The notes beneath the pieces were generated by a model that made no database searches, was not told where the DNA came from, and saw only the letters and a program-made list of their open reading frames with translations. A program made the translations under genes and the position numbers. From CAZWUZ01 sp964637655 [NCBI: uncultured bacterium] (GTDB lineage: Bacteria; DAOPZR01), in NCBI GenBank assembly GCA_964637655.1, contig CAZWUZ010000133.1, positions 1 to 10,174 of the forward strand: 10,174 bases of DNA, in the 5' to 3' direction. This document shows, piece by piece, positions 5,352-10,174 of the stretch (the stretch's first letter is position 1; each line of letters begins with the position of its first letter).

Positions 5352-6863
5352 ATGAGCAAACCACTCACAAAGGGGACGGAGCTCAAGTTATTAAGTTATG
5401 GGCGCATTATTTTGTGGCGCAGATTGTTATGCGCTATGTCGAAGATTACAAAACTTAATAACTTAAGCTCCGTCCCCATAGTTTTGTTTATTTGTATTTT
5501 CATGCTGCTGACGGGGGGGGCTGGGGCGCAGGCAACTGACCTCTGGTACGGGGTGTATCAGGGGGAGAACAAGCTCGGGTGGCATCATGAGCGGACGGTG
5601 AGCGACAGCGACGGGCTGCGCCAGAGCAGCCACACCGAGTTGCGGCTGGCGATGGGCGGCTTTGTCATGACGACGACCATCGACGGGAAACTTGCCTGCG
5701 ACGCGGATTTCCGCCCGCGCAGTTTCGGTTACCGAATCGCGGGGGACATGCTCGACCTGACGGTGAGCGGGGCGGTGTACAGCGACACGCTCAGGGTCAG
5801 CATCGTGTCGGGTGACAACGTCACGGAAAAGGAATTCGCTGTCGACGGGGTGACGCTGCCGCAACTGGCGGATCTTGCTCTGCGCGGACGCGAACTGCGG
5901 GTGGGCGACAGTTTCACCTTCCGCGTGTTCGAACCGACGGCGCAGGCGGAGGGTGAATTGCGTATCAGCGTCGACCGCGAAGAGCAGGTGCCGGTCGGGG
6001 ATACCGTGCAGCGATTGCGGGTGCTGAAACTGTCGTTTGCGGGTATCGAGACAGAGACCTGGCTGGACGAGCAGGGGGAACCGCTGCGCATTACCTTGCC
6101 GATGGGGATGGAATTCCGGCGCGAGACGGCGGCACTGGCGCAGGCGGCGGAGGCGGGCGAGCCGCTCGACCTGCTGACGACGGCAGCGATCACGCCATCG
6201 CGGCCGATTGCCAACCCGCGGGCCCTGTTTTCGGCAGGTTATCGCCTGACCGGCATACCGCCTGACGGCCTGATGCTGAGCGGGGCAGGGCAGGAATATG
6301 CCGGCGGGGTGGTGCGGATCGGGCGGACGCGGGTACTCGGCGAGAGGACCGGCATAGACGTGTCACGCGACCGGGTGCCGCCGCCGGACGCGCAATGCGA
6401 TTACGATCACCCCGTCGTCAGCGCCCTGGCGCTGCAACTGCGCAATGAGACAGTGCTGCCGGCGTCCGGCAACCCAGCCGGGTTCTGGCGATACTACGTG
6501 CGCAGCGACCTGCGGTGGATGCGCGAGAATATCACGCCGCGGCTGACGCTGTCGCTGCCGCGGGCGTCGCAGGTGCTGCAGATGCGGCAGGGTGACTGCA
6601 ACGAGATGGCGGTGCTGCTCTGCGCGCTGCTGCGGGCGCAGGGGATTCCCGCGCAGGTGGTGGCGGGCGTCGTCTACGTCGACGGCAAATTCTGGTATCA
6701 CGCCTGGGTGGAAGCGGCCGATCATGCCATCGATCCCGCGTTCGGCCAGGAGTCGGCGGACGCGACGCATATCAAACTGATCGAGGGCGACCTGCTGGCG
6801 CAGGCACGCATTCTGAACCTGATCGGGCGGCTGCAGATCGAGCCGCTGGAGGAGACGCACTGA
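5352..6863 (+). CDS. Exported transglutaminase-like domain protein
   Basis: From the ATG at 5352 this is a protein of 503 residues with an N-terminal export signal whose hydrophobic core is VLFICIFMLLTGGAGA, ending in AQA (cleavage after A61). A beta-rich region of about 300 residues with no family I can name follows, then a C-terminal transglutaminase-like core. The catalytic triad is visible as Cys416 in QGDCNEMA, His450 in WYHAWVE and Asp461 in IDPAF. Proteins of this kind act outside the cytoplasm as papain-fold peptidases or acyltransferases; the substrate is unknown. The first 42 codons include the 106-bp inverted-repeat element, so the mature start region has been rewritten. A second in-frame ATG at 5436, inside the element, gives 475 residues and also a plausible signal peptide, but has no ribosome binding site. 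The stop overlaps the next gene (TGATG). A run of eight G lies in the signal-peptide codons. Confidence 0.88.
   Translation: MSKPLTKGTELKLLSYGRIILWRRLLCAMSKITKLNNLSSVPIVLFICIFMLLTGGAGAQATDLWYGVYQGENKLGWHHERTVSDSDGLRQSSHTELRLAMGGFVMTTTIDGKLACDADFRPRSFGYRIAGDMLDLTVSGAVYSDTLRVSIVSGDNVTEKEFAVDGVTLPQLADLALRGRELRVGDSFTFRVFEPTAQAEGELRISVDREEQVPVGDTVQRLRVLKLSFAGIETETWLDEQGEPLRITLPMGMEFRRETAALAQAAEAGEPLDLLTTAAITPSRPIANPRALFSAGYRLTGIPPDGLMLSGAGQEYAGGVVRIGRTRVLGERTGIDVSRDRVPPPDAQCDYDHPVVSALALQLRNETVLPASGNPAGFWRYYVRSDLRWMRENITPRLTLSLPRASQVLQMRQGDCNEMAVLLCALLRAQGIPAQVVAGVVYVDGKFWYHAWVEAADHAIDPAFGQESADATHIKLIEGDLLAQARILNLIGRLQIEPLEETH
5372..5477. mobile_element. MITE/REP-like element with 26-bp terminal inverted repeats
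   Basis: The left arm (5372-5397, starting GGGGACGGAGCTCAAG) and right arm (5452-5477, ending CTTAAGCTCCGTCCCC) are inverted copies of 26 bases with a single mismatch (C5384 against A5465). Inside, GCGCAT (5402-5407) and ATGCGC (5429-5434) form a second stem. The element is far more A/T-rich than its surroundings, encodes no transposase, and would fold into a long hairpin in RNA or single-stranded DNA. This fits a non-autonomous element or a REP unit moved by a REP-associated tyrosine transposase elsewhere in the genome. I see no clear target duplication. It lies in the first codons of the transglutaminase gene. Confidence 0.85.
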
Positions 6864-8179
6864 TGTCACTGACGGCACTGCTGATTGAGCCGCAGACCGA
6901 CCGCCGCGTGGAACTGTCGGCGCACCTGCGCGCGGCGGGGCTGCAGGTACAGACGGCGGAAGGGGCGGTGGCGGGTTTCAACCTCGCCACGACGCTGCTT
7001 CCCGACCTGATGGTCACCGCGCTGCGGCTGCCGCGCGTGGACGGCCTCGAACTGCTGCGCCTGCTGCGCGGCTCCGCCTGTCAGTGCCCGGTGATTGTCA
7101 CGGGCGGACGTGAGGACGAGGCACTGATCCGCAGCGCGCTGCAGCGGGGCGCCCTGCAGGCCTGGACCCGGCCGCTCGACAGCGACGCGATGGGCGCGCG
7201 CCTGCGGGCGCTGCTCCCCGGCCTGCAGCAGACCGCGTTGCACCTGCACGGGAGCGACCCGGAGGAGCTGTTCTGCGCGCTGGCGGGCACGGCGCCGGCG
7301 CTGCAGAAAATCTGCGACCGGCTCGACAGCATGGCGGCCGGCCATGAACCGGTGTTTATCCACGGGGAACCGGGGACGGGCGCAGCCCTGCTCGCACACC
7401 TGCTGCATGAGCAGGGCCCGCGCCGCGACAAGCCGCTGGTCTGGATGACCTGTGCCGGCACAGAGCCGCAGCAACTGGCGGCAGAACTGTTTGACGGCGT
7501 GACGGAGGGGCGGCTGACGCTCCCGTCGCGGCTGGACCTGGCGGCGGAGGGGACGCTGGTGCTCGACGAGGTGGCGGCGCTGACGCCGGCACTGCAGACG
7601 CGCCTGCTCGACATCCTGCCCGACCCGGTAAGCGGGCAGACCGTGCGCCCGGTCAAAGCACGCATCGTCGCGCTGACCGCGCGCTCGCTGCTCAGCGAGG
7701 TCTCCTACGGCGTCTTCAGCCGGGAACTGTACCACCGGCTCGATATTCTGTCGCTGCAACTGCCGCCGCTGCGGCGGCGCGCGGATGAAATACCGGAACT
7801 GGTGCCGCAGGTGCTGCGCGCGCTGGCGGAGGAGGGCACCCCGCCGCGGCTGACGGGCGACGCGCTGGCGCGTTTCGGGCAGTACTACTGGCCGGGCAAC
7901 CTGCAGCAGCTGCGCGAGGTGCTTGCCTGGCTGCTGGCACGGGCGCGGGCGGAAGCGCGCAGCAGCATCGAGCGCACCCACCTGCCGCTCTTCATGCAGC
8001 CGCTGGCGCCGGGAGTGCCGACGGCGGTGCAGGAGCGGCGTGAGGCGGTTGACCTGGTGGCGCAGCTGGGCGGTGACCGGCGGCTGGCGGCGCGGCTGCT
8101 CGGCTGCCCGGTGCGGGTGCTGGCGCAGCGGCTGACCGCGGCGGCGGAGAGCGCGACGGCGGGAGACAGGAGAGCATAA
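6863..8179 (+). CDS. Degenerate NtrC-family response regulator (pseudo-receiver, pseudo-AAA+, Fis HTH)
   Basis: This 438-residue protein has the NtrC order: receiver (1-115), sigma54-activator AAA+ domain (about 140-375) and C-terminal Fis-type HTH (about 395-424). The receiver lacks the acidic pair (E9-P10), the phospho-acceptor Asp is Ala53 (VTALRLPRVDG), and the conserved Lys is Arg103. Walker A reads GEPGTGAA with Ala174 in place of Lys. The GAFTGA loop that contacts sigma54 is absent because about ten residues are missing between ELF and GTLVLDEV. Walker B (LDE, 234-236) is intact. Sensor II is WPGNLQQL instead of WPGNVREL, and the first Arg of the FREDLYYRL motif is Ser. Family knowledge predicts no phosphorylation, ATP hydrolysis or sigma54 activation. 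The open frame, good ribosome binding site (GGAGGAG) and one-base overlaps with both neighbours argue for a functional gene, perhaps a DNA-binding or scaffold protein. Confidence 0.88.
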   Translation: MSLTALLIEPQTDRRVELSAHLRAAGLQVQTAEGAVAGFNLATTLLPDLMVTALRLPRVDGLELLRLLRGSACQCPVIVTGGREDEALIRSALQRGALQAWTRPLDSDAMGARLRALLPGLQQTALHLHGSDPEELFCALAGTAPALQKICDRLDSMAAGHEPVFIHGEPGTGAALLAHLLHEQGPRRDKPLVWMTCAGTEPQQLAAELFDGVTEGRLTLPSRLDLAAEGTLVLDEVAALTPALQTRLLDILPDPVSGQTVRPVKARIVALTARSLLSEVSYGVFSRELYHRLDILSLQLPPLRRRADEIPELVPQVLRALAEEGTPPRLTGDALARFGQYYWPGNLQQLREVLAWLLARARAEARSSIERTHLPLFMQPLAPGVPTAVQERREAVDLVAQLGGDRRLAARLLGCPVRVLAQRLTAAAESATAGDRRA

Positions 8180-9288
8180 TGGAATACGAGATCAAGCTCA
8201 GGGTGGACAAGCTGCAGCAGCGGCGCGTGGAACTGGAACGCCTGCATGACGGTGAAACCCTGCAGCGCGAACTGCGCGACCTGCAGGCAAAAATGGAGGC
8301 GCCCGACTTCTGGGACCGGCGCACTGAGGCGGCGCAGGTGGCACAGCGCTGCAACCAGGTGCAGCAGCGGCTGAAAAACTATACGACAGTGACCGGGGAA
8401 ATCGACGGCGTGCTCGAACTGGCGCCGCTGCTCGACGAGGGTGGCGACAGCAGCGAGTTCCTCGCCCTGCTCACCGAGGTCGAGGTGAAGGTCGCGGACT
8501 ACCTGCTGACGCTGCTGCTCAACGGGCGGTTCGACAGCAACAACGCCATCGTCACCATCCACCCGGGCGCGGGGGGAACGGAGTCGCAGGACTGGGCGGC
8601 GATGCTGCTGCGCATGTACCTGCGCTGGGCGGCGGTGAAGGGACTGAAAACGGAGATGCTCGACGAGCAGCCGGCGGAAGAGGCGGGGATCAAGAGCGCC
8701 ACGGTGATGGTCAGCGGGACCAACGCCTTCGGCTACCTCAAGGCGGAGAAGGGGGTGCACCGGCTCGTGCGCATCTCGCCGTTCGACGCCAACGCGCGGC
8801 GGCACACCTCGTTCGCCGCGGTCGAGGTGATGCCCGAACTGGACGACGACATCGAGGTCGAGATCGACGAGAAGGACCTGCGCGTCGACACCTATCGTTC
8901 GTCGGGCGCGGGCGGGCAGCATGTCAACAAAACCTCGTCGGCGGTGCGCCTCACCCACCTGCCGTCGGGGATAGTCGTTGCCTGCCAGAACGAGCGCTCG
9001 CAGTACAAGAACAAGACGATGGCGATGAAGATCCTCAAGGCGCGGCTGTTCGAGCGTGCGGAGGAGCAGCGCGCGGCGGAACGCGCGCAGATCAGCGGTG
9101 ACAAGCAGGCCATCGCCTGGGGGAGCCAGATCCGCTCCTATGTCTTCTGCCCCTACACCCTGGTCAAGGACCATCGCACCGAGGTGGAAACGGGCAACGT
9201 GCAGGCGGTGATGGACGGCAACCTCGACCCCTTCATCACGGGGTTCCTGCACTGGCAGGCGCAGCAGCAGCAGGGGAGCGGCCTGTAG
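8179..9288 (+). CDS. prfB: Peptide chain release factor 2, no programmed frameshift
   Basis: RF2 recognises UGA and UAA stop codons and triggers peptide release on the ribosome. The 369-residue product is full length. It has the SPF tripeptide that reads the stop codon (200-202, ISPFDAN) and the catalytic GGQ (245-247, GAGGQHVNKT), where SPF distinguishes it from RF1 (PxT). The N-terminal domain is normal, with EAPDFW in the expected place. Most prfB genes need a +1 frameshift at a UGA near codon 26. Here the frame is continuous, reading CTG CAT GAC (8242-8250) where E. coli has CTT TGA C. The start ATG overlaps the stop of the previous gene (TAATG), with AGGAGAG (8168-8174) as ribosome binding site. 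The next gene starts three bases after the stop. Confidence 0.97.
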   Translation: MEYEIKLRVDKLQQRRVELERLHDGETLQRELRDLQAKMEAPDFWDRRTEAAQVAQRCNQVQQRLKNYTTVTGEIDGVLELAPLLDEGGDSSEFLALLTEVEVKVADYLLTLLLNGRFDSNNAIVTIHPGAGGTESQDWAAMLLRMYLRWAAVKGLKTEMLDEQPAEEAGIKSATVMVSGTNAFGYLKAEKGVHRLVRISPFDANARRHTSFAAVEVMPELDDDIEVEIDEKDLRVDTYRSSGAGGQHVNKTSSAVRLTHLPSGIVVACQNERSQYKNKTMAMKILKARLFERAEEQRAAERAQISGDKQAIAWGSQIRSYVFCPYTLVKDHRTEVETGNVQAVMDGNLDPFITGFLHWQAQQQQGSGL

Positions 9289-9291
9289 GCG

Positions 9292-10174
9292 ATGGCGCGC
9301 GCGCTGGCAGCCGGGTGCTCGCTGCTCGGGCTGCTGGTCCTCTGCTCGCTTATGGCGGGCGTCATCCGCAGCGACCGTGCCCGGAGCAGCGTCGAACTGG
9401 TGGTCGCGTACGACGACCTGGCCCCGGCGCGGGCGGGCGACAGCACGGCGCAGTACTGGCGGCGGTACCGCGACGCGGGCGCGACGGCGCTGATTGTGCG
9501 CGAGCGGACGCTGGGTGACGCGGCGGACGCAGGCGAACTGACTGTCGCCAGCGGGCGGGAGGTTTTCGACGCGTTCCGTGTGCAGGGGGTCATCAGCGGC
9601 TATATCTGGGAACAATTGCGCTACCGCCGGCTGGACGCGGAGCACACGTATGTCATCACGCCGCAGCGGGAGCAGGAGCAGTTGCGGGAACGCCTGCAGG
9701 CGGCATGGGAGCGCGCGGTGACGGTACCCGCGCGGCAGTCGTGGTCGGCCGACCTGCGCGTCATCGAGGTGGAGCGGCCGGTGGCGGAGGTGCGCGACGT
9801 CGGGCTCGGCCTGCCGGAACTGCCGCCGGAACTGCGCGCGGAGCAGCCGCGCCTCATTGTGCTGCCGGCACGGTACACCCGCGCGGAGGACTGGCGCGGC
9901 GAGACGGGTGTTATCGGGCAGGTGCGGCCGGGGGCTGGCGAGGTCTTTGCCTTCTACCCGCATGACGGACGGATATGGATCACGCCGCCGACGCTGCGGC
10001 GATTCCCGGGCAACGGCAGCGTGACGCCGGTGGACATCATCCGCGCGGCCGGGGTGCAGCGTCACCGGCTGCTCTGGTTTGCGCGGACGGGAGGGAAACT
10101 CTACCTGACCGACCTCGCCCTTGCGGCGCATCTGCTGCGCAGCATGCGCCTGCAGGCGGCGCCTGTCGACTGGC
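9292..10174 (+). CDS. DUF5693-like membrane-anchored protein (3' partial)
   Basis: The visible 294 residues begin with one hydrophobic segment (about residues 5-24, LAAGCSLLGLLVLCSLMAGV), a signal anchor or first membrane helix. A region starting SVELVVAYDDLAPARAG follows, then YWRRYRDAGATALIVRERTL. The 'VELV.DYDDL' start followed by 'L...GAT.L.V.E.TL' resembles DUF5693 proteins, which are poorly characterised and of unknown function; I recall them near prfB or polysaccharide genes in other bacteria. The remainder would follow outside the window and could hold more membrane helices. The ATG at 9292 starts three bases after prfB, with GGGGAG (9274-9279) somewhat distant as ribosome binding site. 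The family call rests on memory of the pattern. Confidence 0.7.
   Translation, partial: MARALAAGCSLLGLLVLCSLMAGVIRSDRARSSVELVVAYDDLAPARAGDSTAQYWRRYRDAGATALIVRERTLGDAADAGELTVASGREVFDAFRVQGVISGYIWEQLRYRRLDAEHTYVITPQREQEQLRERLQAAWERAVTVPARQSWSADLRVIEVERPVAEVRDVGLGLPELPPELRAEQPRLIVLPARYTRAEDWRGETGVIGQVRPGAGEVFAFYPHDGRIWITPPTLRRFPGNGSVTPVDIIRAAGVQRHRLLWFARTGGKLYLTDLALAAHLLRSMRLQAAPVDW

Noticed and set aside
5412-5440. Possible internal promoter in the inverted-repeat element (TTGTGG, 17 bases, TATGTC)
   Set aside because: The -10 matches consensus at only three positions, and the A/T-rich element would yield such matches by chance.
7885-10131. Minus-strand open frame of 748 residues opposite the pseudo-NtrC gene, prfB and the DUF5693-like gene
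   Set aside because: It is antisense to clearly recognised genes, especially prfB. Its composition is Arg/His/Pro-rich with no motif, typical of an antisense shadow in high-GC DNA.
72-10174. High frequency of CTGCAG (about 29 by hand count)
   Set aside because: It is well above the expectation from base composition, but Leu-Gln pairs encoded by the preferred codons CTG and CAG explain it; most sites are inside genes.

Overview
The window is a high-GC (roughly two-thirds G+C by eye) bacterial chromosome segment. Genes are tightly packed, with strong CTG/CAG/GCG codon preference. An A-type RNase P RNA, peptide chain release factor 2, an NtrC-family protein and short palindromic REP/MITE-like repeats at gene borders all point to a Gram-negative-type bacterium. 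A deltaproteobacterial (Desulfuromonadia-like) or related uncultured lineage is my guess, but the sequence does not fix the phylum.

Layout. Bases 1-386 hold the end of one gene and a small Gln-rich protein overlapping it. A near-consensus sigma70 promoter (391-419) then leads directly into a polyprenol-phosphate mannosyltransferase (426-1121). That gene converges on a minus-strand FkbM-family methyltransferase (1131-2033), and the two stop codons lie in one palindrome. Bases 2034-2142 carry two tandem strong hairpins. The RNase P RNA gene rnpB (2143-2489, minus) follows, with its promoter overlapping the divergent promoter of the next operon.

From 2570 to the right edge there are seven plus-strand genes that overlap by a base or are separated by 1-3 bases, so they look like one operon: manC (GDP-mannose synthesis), a GT4 glycosyltransferase, a YjbQ-family protein, an exported transglutaminase-like protein, a degenerate NtrC-family protein, prfB (release factor 2), and the start of a DUF5693-like membrane-anchored protein cut by the window end.

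Functional logic. ManC makes GDP-mannose, the donor for the DPM1-like enzyme on the other side of rnpB. That enzyme, the FkbM methyltransferase and the GT4 enzyme fit a mannose-containing surface glycan pathway. The linkage of yjbQ, the transglutaminase, the pseudo-NtrC protein and prfB to that pathway is positional only.

Most notable: (1) the NtrC-family protein has lost nearly every catalytic feature (phospho-acceptor Asp, Walker A Lys, GAFTGA loop, sensor II Arg) but keeps its fold signatures and Fis-type HTH; (2) a 106-bp element with 26-bp inverted repeats sits inside the signal-peptide coding region of the transglutaminase gene, and removing 108 bases restores a textbook signal peptide; (3) an 84-bp-period direct repeat sits at the manC/GT4 junction and may add an N-terminal extension; (4) the mannosyltransferase appears to be transcribed as a leaderless mRNA; (5) prfB lacks the usual programmed frameshift.
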